Positions 33,721 to 44,552 of a stretch of DNA of 64,000 nucleotides are shown here, in pieces. Made by a program: the position numbers and the translations under genes. How positions within the stretch are numbered: the first letter of the stretch is position 1; each line of letters begins with the position of its first letter. Source of the DNA: Capillidium heterosporum (Eukaryota > Entomophthoromycota > Entomophthoromycetes > Entomophthorales > Capillidiaceae); the NCBI GenBank assembly GCA_016630905.1, contig WBMQ01000013.1:868001-932000 (forward strand), read 5' to 3'. Below the pieces are notes generated by a model. The model ran no database searches and had not been told where the DNA came from. It saw nothing but the letters and a program-made list of their open reading frames with translations.

Positions 33721-34169
33721 AGTAGACCTAATACAAAAATTTAGCGGTAGTTTGGCTTACCACTGTTTGTATCAGAAAATTTAACCTATAAGAGCATCTT
33801 GATACATTCCTATGCGCGAATCTATTCACGACAGTAGATAAGGTAGGGATGTGCTAATTATGCAATTCCAACCCGCTCCTAATTAAAGTTGGTACAATCA
33901 CCTTATTTAGTACTCCTAAGTTTTTGATGGTTATGTAATAGTACTGTGGGGCCGCTCATTTACAAGAATTTTTTCGAATGCAGCTGCTAAGGTATATATA
34001 TGAGTAGAGTCCAAATATTTGATTCCAACTTTTTATCGCCTCTATCAATATAGTTAACCTTCGATCTAGAAGTTGTGCCATACTTTTACGAACTTAATTA
34101 ATCTTCAACCTAATTACCAAGTACTTTACTTGACCAGCGAGTATACATCGATAATAACAAGACAGCATT
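33721..34169. other. Upstream region of the LPMO-like gene
   Basis: About 450 bp, A+T-rich, including a TATATATATG stretch near 33993. No gene is supported. Confidence 0.35.
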
Positions 34170-35166
34170 ATGATCAAATCATCAGTAGCATTGACCTTAC
34201 TGCTAGTAACCCAGATTCTAGGCCACAGTAACATGCTGATCCCACCACCTAGAGGAAATCAGAAATGGTGGGGGTATTGCTCCAGAGGTTGGGGATGTTC
34301 GGATGCCTGCGATTCCCCCAAAGCCCAGTCCCCTTTCAACTCTATCTACAACACCAAAAAGGTAGTCAAGCGTGGTGAAACCATTCAGGTAGAATGGTTA
34401 CGCCAGAACCACCCTGGTGGTTTCGTTAGATTGGCCATTGTTCCCTTTGAAGCTTCAGATGAGGTCTCGGCCTTCGACTCCAATGTCTACAAGTATGTCT
34501 GCTACGAGACCAACTGCAAGGAGGACCACCACGACCCCATGTTGGGTGAATTGAACGGACCCGGTTTCATGAAGTGCTCGACCAACTTCAAGATCCCTTC
34601 CAATTTGAAAGATGGGCCCATCACCTTGCAGTGGACCTGGTTCGGTGGTGGTGTTTTATTCGCCGACCAGAAAGCTTCCTTCGCCAACTACGTCTCTTGT
34701 TCCGACATGCAGATCCAAGGTGGTGATACCTACAAACCTTACAAGGTGGAAGCCGAGTTCAAGGGTGGTGACGTCGCCAATGTAGGTGGAGATAAGTGTA
34801 GGTACTGGTCGACCAACTCGATCCACGGATGCCCCTTAGGTGCTGAAGACAACAACAAAAACGGCTGTGGGTACGGTAGCCCCAAGTTGGGTGTACCTAA
34901 GGAGTGGAGTGGTGGTAACAATGCCGAGGAGATCCCTATTCCCGTCAAGGAGCCTGCCTACAAACCCGATGCCTAACAAGTCTGTCAACCCATTAGATCA
35001 GTTCAGTGAGACCCCTAAACCTACTCCTGCCCCCCAGCAATCTGAGGAAGTTGTAGTTGATAAGCAACCTATGAGTCAACCTAGCAACAACTTGGTTCAA
35101 CAATCTGCAACTTCGCCTTCACCACAACCTACCCCATCCCATAAGAAATGTCACAAGAAGTTATAA
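34170..35166 (+). CDS. Secreted LPMO-like (chitin-binding type-4 fold) protein
   Basis: The signal peptide (1-18, ending QILG) would leave His19 as the N-terminal residue, as copper-dependent lytic polysaccharide monooxygenases require. A second copper-ligand candidate is His81 (RQNHPGGFVRLAIV), with Tyr174 (SFANYVSCSDMQI) in the axial-like position. Cysteines are abundant (CSRGWGCSDAC, KCRYW, HGCPLG, NGCGYG). These enzymes oxidatively cleave chitin or cellulose. The first frame stops at 34974-34976. An 82 nt intron (34915-34996, donor GTAACA, branch CTAAC, acceptor TTAG) would instead join a Pro/Ser/Thr/Gln-rich tail ending SHKKCHKKL at 35166. Intron retention would give the short 268 aa form. 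Family assignment within the AA classes is open. Confidence 0.85.
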
Positions 35167-35825
35167 CTACTGAATTTTGCAGAGATGGACCTTAGGATTA
35201 CGATGTCGGTGATGTCGTAGTACGTGGTTTATAAAAATATTTCATCATAATAAATCATACAGCTGTATCCTTTTTATAGTTTTTTGGCTTTAAGAGTTTA
35301 GTATGTAGAAAATTGATATACTTTTCGATGTAAATGTTATAAGTCTGTACAGCCAAGACTCATTATAGGAGGAAGTTTAGATTGAGAATAATGATAAGTT
35401 ATCAGGGTCCAAGTACATCCAGTCAAGTTTATGCAAAGGTCATTATTCTTGCGCCTCATACAGAATCCAATTTCTATTATTCTGTCTAAAGAAAACGGAC
35501 ATATATGACGAACAGTGGCAATATTAGACTTGAATTTATTAATATTCTTATTATCCAAAACCCCTCTTATATTGAGCTTTCACAGCACATAAGAAACATA
35601 AGTAGAATTCAATATTTTCATGATGATTTATAGATGGACTTGGTAAATTATTTAGCTACTACATATATAAATATTTCTTGATTTAAAGTACTTGGTAGCT
35701 TCTGCCTTGTCTTTCAGATGTGAAAATTTATACTTTGGTCGAAAACTACTTGCTTGTACTTGATATTTCTTTTATAGATATGGGTAGGTAGGTTCCAATC
35801 AGAGGTGTTCACTTTTTCAGTTTAC
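35167..35825. other. Gene-free spacer
   Basis: About 660 bp, A+T-rich. The minus-strand ORF 35337-35558 has no coding character. Confidence 0.4.
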
Positions 35826-36075
35826 TTACACTACTAGCCTTCTTATGTCACTAGTCATAGGGCACAATGGTGTACAGTTCTTCACTTGCTATAACATATA
35901 CAAAAGGTAGCATATGAAATTGAAAGCAAACCCACTTTGTCACGACAAGAATTCATAAGTTGATCAAGTAGGTAATCTGGTCCGTATTCACGTTTCAAGT
36001 GACGTAAAATTTCACCTCTAATAACAATGCAGACTATCAAAGTAAACCAATAAAGAATTGTTATTTCTCCCAGCA
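35826..36075 (-). other. Possible small membrane protein or fragment, spliced
   Basis: The frame LLGEITILYWFTLIVCIVIR ... LKREYGPDYLLDQLMNSCRDK ends at a GTGGGT donor. After a 47 nt intron (35889-35935, acceptor TTATAG) it continues QVKNCTPLCPMTSDIRRLVV to a stop at 35826. One hydrophobic segment is followed by a basic, Cys-containing part. No ATG begins the frame, so the 5' exon is missing or the gene is decayed. It lies upstream of and opposite to the SCP2 gene at 36214. Confidence 0.3.
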
Positions 36076-36153
36076 AACTGTTTAATTCGTCCTAATAAAC
36101 TACATAGAACCAAAAGTCAGAAGACCCAAATGAGTGACAGTTGAAAACAAGAG

Positions 36154-36173
36154 CTATAAAAGCGCCCAAAAGC
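36154..36173 (+). promoter_or_regulatory. TATA-type core promoter of the SCP2 gene at 36214
   Basis: TATAAAAGCGCCCAAAAGCT, about 60 bp before the ATG. It matches 18 of 20 bases of the block before the paralogue at 32397. Confidence 0.55.
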
Positions 36174-36213
36174 TGTCAACAATAACTTTTTATCAAATAG
36201 CAAATCTATCAAC

Positions 36214-36669
36214 ATGTCCGTCAAAGTCGAAGGATACGAATCCAGCAAAGTTTTGGAGCAGGTCGACGCCTGGTTGAAGTCCTTACCCGAAGCCGAACGC
36301 CAAGCTCAAATTAAAAAGATCAAGGGAATCTTCCAGTTGGATTTGAAGGCCAAAAGCAAAGTTCAGACTTGGACTTTAGACCTCAAAAACAACGGTGAGG
36401 TTAAACTAGGCAAGCCCAGTGGTAAGCCCGATCTTGTTTTCGCTATGGATGATGACAACTTCGTCAAGTTGAGCAAGGGCGAACTTAAAGGTAAATTCAA
36501 TTTCTTTGATGCATCCTTTTATTCTACATTTCATAAAGCCATTTGTTAATTTGCTTTAATTTTAGGTCAGAACGCCTTCATGACTGGAAAGCTCAAGCTC
36601 AAAGGCAACATGATGTTGGCCACCAAGTTGGAAACTGTCTTTGCCGCCATCCCCAAAGCTAAGCTTTAA
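36214..36669 (+). CDS. SCP2 sterol-carrier domain protein, peroxisomal (PTS1 AKL)
   Basis: Exon 1 (36214-36490) and exon 2 (36566-36669) join across a 75 nt GT-AG intron; about 126 aa. The layout matches the 32397 paralogue: LEQVDAWLKSLPEAERQAQI, GIFQLDLKAKSKVQTWTLDLKNNGEVKLG, DLVFAMDDDNFVKLSKGELKG, then KLKLKGNMMLATKLETVFAAIP. It ends in -KAKL, a type-1 peroxisomal signal. Compared with the first paralogue it is richer in Lys. The coding part uses C-ending codons more than its neighbours, suggesting strong expression. Confidence 0.93.
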
Positions 36670-37608
36670 TGGTCCATTTACTTCCATTTTCGTTTTCTTT
36701 TATAAAGCAAATCTTTTCAAGTTAATTGCTATGAATTTTCATCAACAACAGGCACCAGTTGGTAAACCTATATTCAAGATACTCATTACTTTTATATTTT
36801 ATTCCTTTTCCAAGTACACTTAATTTGATCGCCCATTACTTTATGTACAACATGCCATACCAGCCGAAAATCAAGAGTCTATATTCTATAGCAGTAAATG
36901 GTTTGCTTATTCCTTTAGTTTCGTACAGTAGATATCATTTTTATAGGCTGTTTACTATCAATATTTAAATGTATCTACCTCATTAGCAGCTTTAATAGTA
37001 CATATAAGTTTAATTTTTTAAGCTGCAACTATATACATACTGTATAACTATATGTTTTAACACGTCATCAACACTAAACATATGTTAAGGTGCTTGTACT
37101 ATACAAGACAAAGTTAGTAGAATTTTTGATAAAGGTGTTCCTTGTAAACATATAGTCATATGTACCACTATATCTATCGATAGTCATTTTCATTCTCAAT
37201 TCGTTCGTATATGTAAGAGCCGAAATATGATTCAAACCCTCTTTGTCTTGTTGATTAATAGATCCAATCGATTGCTTTGGAGACTTTTAGTTGGATTAAA
37301 GCTTACCACTAACCAACAAATAGTTTTTTAAACCGGTTAAATATATATCGAAAGTGAACTAAGATCCTGAAACTGATTCATACTCTTATTAGACTATACT
37401 CGACAAATACTGCTTAACAGTTGCTTCCATTTCTTTTTAATAAAACTATTCCAGCCAACACTAAAAAGTTGGCTCACCAGTACCTCTGGATGTGAGAATC
37501 ATCTCAAACTAGTTATAATCTTTCTCTCAAAGCAAAGATATCAATACAAATGTCCTTATCGAATACTACTATCTATTTAAAACGGTATACTGTTAGTCTT
37601 GAATTAAA
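36670..37608. other. Gene-free spacer
   Basis: About 940 bp, A+T-rich. Plus-strand ORFs at 36641-36823 and 36759-36968 overlap the SCP2 3' end and have no coding character. Confidence 0.4.
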
Positions 37609-37980
37609 ATGAGCGATCAAATTCATATCAACTACCAGCAGTACTTAAGCGATAGTATGGATGAAGCTAAACTTAACACCGTACTTTAAATATAAATATG
37701 AGTAGCACTAATTTAGAATCAAGTTTAATTCCAAGCAAAGTTACCTTTAGTAGTGCATTAAATCTCAGATCAACCAACTTCAACTATACTTTACACTGTC
37801 TATTTAATGAAGTTACTCCGCTAACTACCTACAAAGGCATGAGAGTATTAGGTATACAGGAACAAGGAAAGTGTACTTTATTCGGTGTATGCTACTATAG
37901 CTTCTAAATCTTCTTTAAGATTAAACCTATTGGGTAGACGTAAGTTTAAATGCAAATATATTGGTTTGCGGGATATTTGA
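37609..37980 (+). CDS. Putative small protein, three exons
   Basis: Proposed exons: 37609-37654, 37717-37851 and 37901-37980. The introns are 62 nt (donor GTATGG, acceptor CTAATTTAG) and 49 nt (donor GTATAC, acceptor CTATAG). The product is about 86 aa: MSDQIHINYQQYLSD, then SSLIPSKVTFSSALNLRS, TLHCLFNEVTPLTTY, and a basic C-terminal part LRLNLLGRRKFKCKYIGLRD. The lengths add up to a whole number of codons. The second exon alone also begins with an ATG (37698) in the same frame. Not recognised; the alternatives are a two-exon form or no gene. Confidence 0.35.
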
Positions 37981-38162
37981 AATAGCAGTTGAACCAGATA
38001 GGGATAATTGAAAGGCCTTGAAAATCTTGAACTCCCATCCATACTGCGAGTCAATTTTTGCAAAGTACTATAGCTGCGGACTAATAGCCCTATTTAAATA
38101 TAAAAAGGAAGCCTCCAGCTTAATTTTTTAAATAATACAAGCGCATCATCCAAAAAAAAGTG

Positions 38163-40183
38163 ATGAGTTTTTTACTCGAAAACCTACCCGATACGGTACT
38201 CTTTAACCTCTTCTCATACCTAAACCCCCAAGATATAGTAGGCCTTTTTAACTCTATACACTACTAATCTAACTAGTGCAATGTTAGCAAGGTGAACAGG
38301 TACTGTAAACAATTAACAAAAAACGAAGAGTTTTGGAAATATATCTACTTGAAGAGGTTCAACTACAAACCATTTGAGTAATTCTACCTGCTTTATTCTT
38401 ACTAATCGGTCTTAGAAAGTTAGGTGTTACCTGGAAGGAAGAGTACTTGAAACGGTACCAATTACAACAGTAAGTTTTAATGGCCTACTTGAATCTAATT
38501 TTACTAGAAAGTATCTTTCATCAGCGCTAAAAGCAACCTACTTTGACCTTTCCGAGACAGCGTACTGGGATTTCGACATCGGTTGCTTGCATTTTAAGAA
38601 CAGAGGGCGCGATCTTGGATATTTGGTATGCATATCTAGCCATAGAGGAGGTAGGGCTTTCTAAATTACAACTTACTCAAATCTGTAGGTAACAGTAGAA
38701 TGCTTACCGAGGAGATGTATGGTGAAAGGACCATTACTAACGGATCGATTGTCCAAGATGCCAGTATCTCTATTATGACAAAGTATGTTTCAATCTTCCT
38801 ATTCTCTTGTATACATGCTAATGTTGAAAATATATATTTATAGCACTTGTACATTAGTTGGTTTTAATGACGGATCAGTCGCCAAGCAGTCGTACAGCTT
38901 TGCTCGATTTGAATACTTCCCAGCCGATACCAGCACCTATAATCCTTCTAATTCAAACCCAATCATCTACTTGTACTGCCAAGAACCGTATCATTGGTGG
39001 CCATACGTAGTAAGTGGGTCCAAGTATGGTACCATCAGTATCTGGAGGTTGAAATCCCAGCGGTTGCTTTACACAGAGCTAGGTAAACTGAGTTTCATCA
39101 AATCCTATCTAACTTTCCTTTAGGATTCAGGGACGAATTACTGGATCTAAAAGCTTTTGATGAAACCATTGTCGCCCTCTTCAAGAGTGGTGCTGTCAAA
39201 TTCTACCAGATCGACTTTAGGCGGCAGAGCGTTCAGACATCCTTACTTCCAAGGGATTTAATCAAATTCCCTACATCGGTCGAAATTTTGGACACTTCCG
39301 ACGGTCAAAGTAATATCGTAGTAATCAGCTCTTCGAAATCGAGGATTCTGTTTGACATCCAGCTTGAGAGATGCTTACTAAATTACAAAGATGCAAAGAG
39401 ATTCAATTCTAAGGAGATCTACCAATCCAGGAAATTCAAAGATCACTTTATGGTTAGCGATAGGTTTGGAAATTTGGCCCTCTACAACACCGAAAGCTTG
39501 ACTCCAATTAGGTAAAGATTGTAAAATAACATCAACTGACTAATTATTAGAAAGTACTTGGTGAAGCACATTAATAAGGATTGTAAGGGAAGGCTTTTAA
39601 ATATACTGTTCGACGAGTTTAAGGTCATCGCACTCTAGTAAGTTGAATGTACTTTAATGTATCTAACATTTTCAAGTGCCAAGGGCCTAATTGTAGTGTG
39701 GGATGTCAACGATGGCTCATTAATTCATCAAAGTAAGCTAAGGTAAGCTAATTATTTGTCTACTGTATTTACAATTTTGAAGGAGTAGGGAGGGCTTCCA
39801 CATTCCTAGATTTCAACACCGCCCTGAGCTTCCAGCTTTCATGCACTTTAACCCAAACTACAAGGATGGTGATATCTCTAATCTTATTATCGCCCATGGT
39901 AAGATCGTCTACCACGTCGAATTCGGTGTGAAAGGTAACTAAGTTGTCAGTTGCCATTTCTAATTAGCTTTTAAAGATATAACCCAAAGGTACGTTAACG
40001 TAAAGTTGAAGAACAAGCTCCCTGTAAAAGGTATTTTCGATACATTATGTTATCTAAAACTCAATAGGGTCGGACATTGACGTGGTTAAGGAAATCGAAC
40101 GCTGCTACCGTAATAGAGTTGAACTGAACTATTACCACTATGATCTTGTTGATGATCCTTACCTGCCTTATTATGTGATATAA
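38163..40183 (+). CDS. F-box protein with WD-like repeats, about twelve exons
   Basis: The first exon starts MSFLLENLPDTVLFNLFSYLNPQDI, and after a 39 nt intron (acceptor CTAACTAG) continues CNVSKVNRYCKQLTKNEEFWKYIY: a complete F-box. Further exons at about 38374, 38508, 38689, 38844, 39125, 39551, 39678 and beyond, all GT-AG, encode a beta-propeller-like region with segments VGFNDGSVAKQS, VSGSKYGTISIWRLKS, LIVVWDVNDGSLIHQSK and VDDPYLPYYVI at the end. WD motifs are clear in only two places; the others are weak. It would act as an SCF substrate receptor. With about eleven introns of 36-65 nt it is the most fragmented gene here, and the frame stays intact across all of them. Confidence 0.82.
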
Positions 40184-41070
40184 TAGATTATACTTTTTTC
40201 CATTCTACATCACATCTTATAGGATAGCCAAAGTATAGGGAAATAATCAAAAGTCGCTTACCGAATGGAGTTTCAATTTTTTATGTATCTCAGACTTATA
40301 CTTTCCCCATCTCAAGATATACTTGAAGGTTACAGGTATTACCCCTATTGCATATAGCTAAGTAACTGGTTGAAAGGCTGCCTCAATGTATTAAAGTTTT
40401 TCACCTTGTTAAAAGAATTATGGGGATAAAATTCCAAAGGAAGTTAGCCATTCGAGTTTAGTTTGGAGTTGAAAGAAACTAAATCGAAATATGTACCCCT
40501 ACCTTACTTGCTTATGTATAAAGCAGTAATAATATCCAATTTTTATTCCTAATCCAGATCGAAAATTTAAATAAATTAAACGTTGCTGGTTTCGACTAAA
40601 TAATAAGCCCCTTTCTTTTTACTATATTGGATGTGAAGTGCTTGGTAAAAGTAAAATATACAGTTTTAAAAAAATCAAACCTCGAAAAGTATGACAAGAT
40701 ATATAGTTACATATCTATCTATTCGTTTATTTACATAGTAATTATAAATAAGTTGTAAACTTTTTATTAAATAAATGTTTATGCCTTACTTGCAATTACA
40801 GGATGAGATGAACTGAGCTGAGTTTTATACCTGAAGGGAGAGGTGGTAAGTTGAGTTGAAAAGCTGAATCTATAAGTTGAAAATATTGAATCCAAAGTCG
40901 AAAAGTTTCAAGGTACGTAGACAGATAAAGACCTACGATTGGAGGTGAAGGATCGTCTAGGCACTGTTAAGTGATTGGGAAGTTGGGGTAATCTGGGGGT
41001 CCGGTTTATGGCGTCGGATAAGCGTGGCGTAGATATAAGCTGACTGCTGTTGGATTTACGTAAGAAGGGC
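40184..41070. other. Gene-free spacer
   Basis: About 890 bp between convergent genes, A+T-rich, with no supported feature. Confidence 0.4.
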
Positions 41071-42253
41071 TTAAACTTGAGTACAAATTTGAATTGTTGG
41101 GAGGAGAAGGTGGAGCCTACTATTTAGAGGCTGCTTGTAGATGAGGTCCTCAGGCGGGGTTAAATAAGGTACGGAGCTGGACAGTAAATTGATGTTTTTG
41201 CTCTGTTGGTGGGATAATTTCAAATCCTTGGAAGCACAGAACAGTAACGAGACCCGTTCAACTTCGTTGTTCCAGTGCGGAGTACAGAGTCGGTACTCCA
41301 AAGGCACCTTTAAATCACTCTTGTCGATAAGTCGGTTGCGCTTGTAACAGGTTTCAAAGTAGGGACCCTGGCAGAAGGAGCACCGCTGCACTGACTTCAA
41401 GTAAGTGACAATGATTTGAGGTAGTTCAGGGAGGGGGATTTCGACGTTAACTCCCATGACGGCCCGAGCTGCTAATTCCTTCAAGGACATGACAGTGGAC
41501 TCTGTCTTTTTACATTCCATCTGTATTTTTTCGATCTCTTCCTCGGTTTTCAATGGGCATCCTTCCAAGCGTAGACGGCGTAATAATGGTAGTCTTCCTA
41601 CTTCGGCTGGTAATATACTTATTGGGTTGTTGGACAGGTCTAGTGATATCAAACTTACTAGATTGCCACATTCCCTCGGGAGCCCCGTTAGTTTGTTGTT
41701 TGATACCAAAAGTATGGTTAATTTTTTCAAGCATGCCTAGAGAGCTAGGCAGTTCGGTCAACTCATTGTAGTTGAGCTTGAGCTCTATAAGCTTGGATAA
41801 CATACCGATGGTTTCAGGTAGGTGGGTCAGTTTATTTTTACTAAGATCTAGCACCGTAAGCTGGTTCAAGTATCCGATCTCCTTAGGTAGCTTCGTAAGC
41901 TGGTTGCAGCACCTAAAATGGTTAGTTACGTTTTAAATATTGGCTTACATCTGAATACACAGCAACGAGGTTCGCAACAATGCAATGTTGGGACTTAGGT
42001 AAATCAGATGCCTGCTACACATAGCTAGATTCGAGAAGTTGGACAGCTCATCCAAGCTGATGGGTTTCAAAGCGCTTTTGTACTTCTCCCTCAAATGAGA
42101 TAAATATTCGTCCTCCTCGCCTTCCATACAGGACCTATGGACCAGTTCAAACCCTTCGCTAAGTCGTGAAGATTGGATCAAATTGCTCTTAATGCCTATA
42201 ACGTAGTATCCCAAGTTGAGATCGCCAACTTCTTTGCTGTTTAACCCGCCCAT
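41071..42253 (-). CDS. LRRC58-like leucine-rich repeat protein with a +1 frame change
   Basis: Exon 1 (42253-41949, MGGLNSKEVGDLNLGYYV...) is followed by a 36 nt intron (41913-41948), then LRRs of regular spacing: CCNQLTKLPKEIGYLNQL, LTHLPETIGMLSKLIELK, LTELPSSLGMLE. The frame then must shift +1 within CTTGAAAAAATTAACC (about 41719-41730) to continue KLTILLVSNNKLTGLP, LISLDLSNNPISILP and the C-terminal domain. That domain (SLKELAARAVMG, RCSFCQGPYFETCYKRNRLID, PLEYRLCTPHW) matches the Cys-containing region after the repeats in LRRC58/LRRC28. The shift falls inside a canonical repeat, so both halves belong to one protein. Unshifted, the protein would end at 41510. Function in fungi is unknown. 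Confidence 0.85.
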
Positions 42254-43961
42254 TCTACTTCTATTCTAAAAGTGAAGTCTAAGTGTAAAGTATTTTGATA
42301 AAAGAGAAACAAAAGCTGTAATGGCAAGCTTGGTAGACTTGATATTTGCAAAGTGATGACATTGGATAGAATACAAAGACATTTTGGTTATTCCTATGCT
42401 AACCGTAAAAAAAGTTGACGATTTGTTTGTTAACGATTTAAGATTTAACCTATCGAAGCCAATCTACTTTAAGTAGCCTTGGCCGTTGACTTGATACCGA
42501 TATTGCCCAAATAGCTAATTTAACGTTCTTTTATAGAGCCTGTACTTTTAGTTTGATCACCAATCTGGAAGCTAGAAATTAAACTTAACCTAAAGCCTGA
42601 TAAAATAAATGGGAAGGGGTGATGGGAAGGTTCAGTTTAGTCCATCAGCAAATTTATTTACAAGAATTATCTGCTATTTAAGGGTTCTTATGATCACATA
42701 GATATGTATAGAAGACCCAAGATAACCTCAGGTTCTCCACGAAAAATCCTTTGCTTTCTAATGATACCAAGCATCCAAATCAGTCCAACTGTAGTTTCAT
42801 CATTAGATTTCTATTCTCCACCAATAACTTGGACTTCTGCATACTTTAACATAATTTGCAAAATATTTGCGGTTAGTTAGCGGTCACAAAGCTAATAATT
42901 TCCCTAAAGTTCCCAAAAACTGGACCGAGCAAATTAGTACAGTAGGAAAATTTTCAACATTAGGATTTGAAATCAAATATAAGCTATCTAATAACAATTT
43001 AACTATATTTTAGCAGGCAGCTTAGCGTATTGTTGAATAGCTTGCTTTTAATATTAGCTGGACATGAACGAAAAGTTACTTTAAACTTGGTGATGAGAAT
43101 TTAGATTGGCTGACAGCCACTATTGAAAACCTACATAAGGTGCAATCGCTTTTATCACTTTAGTATTATACCAGAGTAGATTGTTTCAAATTCATACAAC
43201 GTTGAAAATAATAAACATTATTATACATGCTATTGTAAAGATTCACTTATAATTCCAAGACATTCAATTATACTTTAACATCATCAGATCATTACTCTAA
43301 ATGTGTTCGGCTTTATACTACCCTTTTATATATAAAATCCATAAAGAGGGTACAGAGCTAATCCGAGCACATATAGCACTGCTTGTCCCTTTATATAAAG
43401 TTTTGCTCTCAAACTATCAATCCGCGACATAGACATCTATTTTGAACAAGCTTGGAAATGAAATATCCAAATTGAAATACCTATCTAGTAGGACAAGTAC
43501 CTCGGAGGTTTCTTATTCATACTTATAGATCTCTTATACTTTGGATAAGTATTTGGGCCAAACTTTTCAATCTCAATTCAATAGAAAATTGTTTTGTTTT
43601 AATTTCATATCCTAGCAACAGTTCACATCAATTTCAATAATGAAAATCGTTGAAAATATCAAATATGTAGAGTTGGTTGGAATTCAATGCTCAAATAACG
43701 TATACTCAGCCATTATTAGTAACAGACATACCTTATCATCGATAAAACTTTATTAAAAAAATATTTTTATAGAATACATTCAACTAACACATACCTAAAC
43801 GATTCTAAAAAATATGCATCTACGCCGATTCCTCAAGATATTCATATTAAATTGAAATCCAACTAAATTTCACTACAAGTCAACTCAAGCCCAGCCCAAG
43901 TATTTAAACGACCAACATCTACAATCTTTACAACTACAAATTCAAATCAACATTCTAAAAA
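42254..43961. other. Gene-free spacer
   Basis: About 1.7 kb, A+T-rich, stops in all frames. The 3' end holds the promoter of the repeat protein, with a TATTTAAA box near 43901. Confidence 0.4.
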
Positions 43962-44552
43962 ATGATCAAATACAGTATCTTGGTATCAGCATTAACTGGT
44001 TTATTGCTCGTAGATGCCACTCCCATCAGTGAAGAAGCTAAGCAAGCTAGCCGCGACTACTATCCCTCGTACGGTTACTACAACTCGGAAAGCAAGTCGA
44101 GCAAAGACAGTTACTACCCCTCGTACGGCTATTATAACTCGGAAAGTAAGTCTGGAAAGGACAGCTACTACCCTTCCTACGGCTACTACAACGCAGACAG
44201 CAAGGCTGACAAGTTGAATAAGAACAGCTATTATCCTTCCTACGGATATTACAGCGCAAGTGGTAAGGCTGAAAAGGCAGGCAAGGACAGCTACTATCCC
44301 TCCTACGGTTACTATAACGCCGATACAAAGCTAAACAAAAACAGCTACTATCCATCCTATGGGTACTACAAGGATGAGTCCATGAAGAAGAGCGAGACCT
44401 TCCCCTGGAACTGGTACAAGGTTGGAGACAAGGAGGGCAAGGAAGACAAGGAGAGTAAGGAGGAAAAGGAAGCCAAGGAAGAAAAGGATTCCAAATTGGA
44501 GAAGCGTAGCTACTATCCCTCCTACGGCTACTATAACTCTGGCAAAAAATAG
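43962..44552 (+). CDS. Secreted repeat protein with seven SYYPSYGYY units
   Basis: Single exon, 196 aa. A signal peptide (MIKYSILVSALTGLLLVDA) is followed by PISEEAKQAS and then seven copies of a 10-residue core [S/D]YYPSYGYY[N/S/K], separated by Lys/Ser/Glu/Asp-rich linkers of 6-12 residues. Between units six and seven lies a highly charged Lys/Glu stretch ending KLEKR, a Kex2-type site just before the last core. The cores are almost invariant in protein but differ at silent positions, which points to selection on the peptide. Possible roles: precursor of a processed Tyr-rich peptide (as in Kex2-processed RiPPs), or a structural or adhesive wall protein. No modifying enzyme gene is adjacent. 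No known family is recognised. Confidence 0.85.
   Translation: MIKYSILVSALTGLLLVDATPISEEAKQASRDYYPSYGYYNSESKSSKDSYYPSYGYYNSESKSGKDSYYPSYGYYNADSKADKLNKNSYYPSYGYYSASGKAEKAGKDSYYPSYGYYNADTKLNKNSYYPSYGYYKDESMKKSETFPWNWYKVGDKEGKEDKESKEEKEAKEEKDSKLEKRSYYPSYGYYNSGKK
44071..44540 (+). repeat. In-gene tandem array, seven YYPSYGYY-coding units
   Basis: The units lie within the coding sequence above at spacings of 54-63 bp for the first five or six and about 160 bp before the last. The DNA of the units differs mainly by T/C third-base changes, so the array is not recent. Confidence 0.8.

Noticed and set aside
37878-38063. Minus-strand 61-codon ORF
   Set aside because: Overlaps the better-supported plus-strand model; no coding character.
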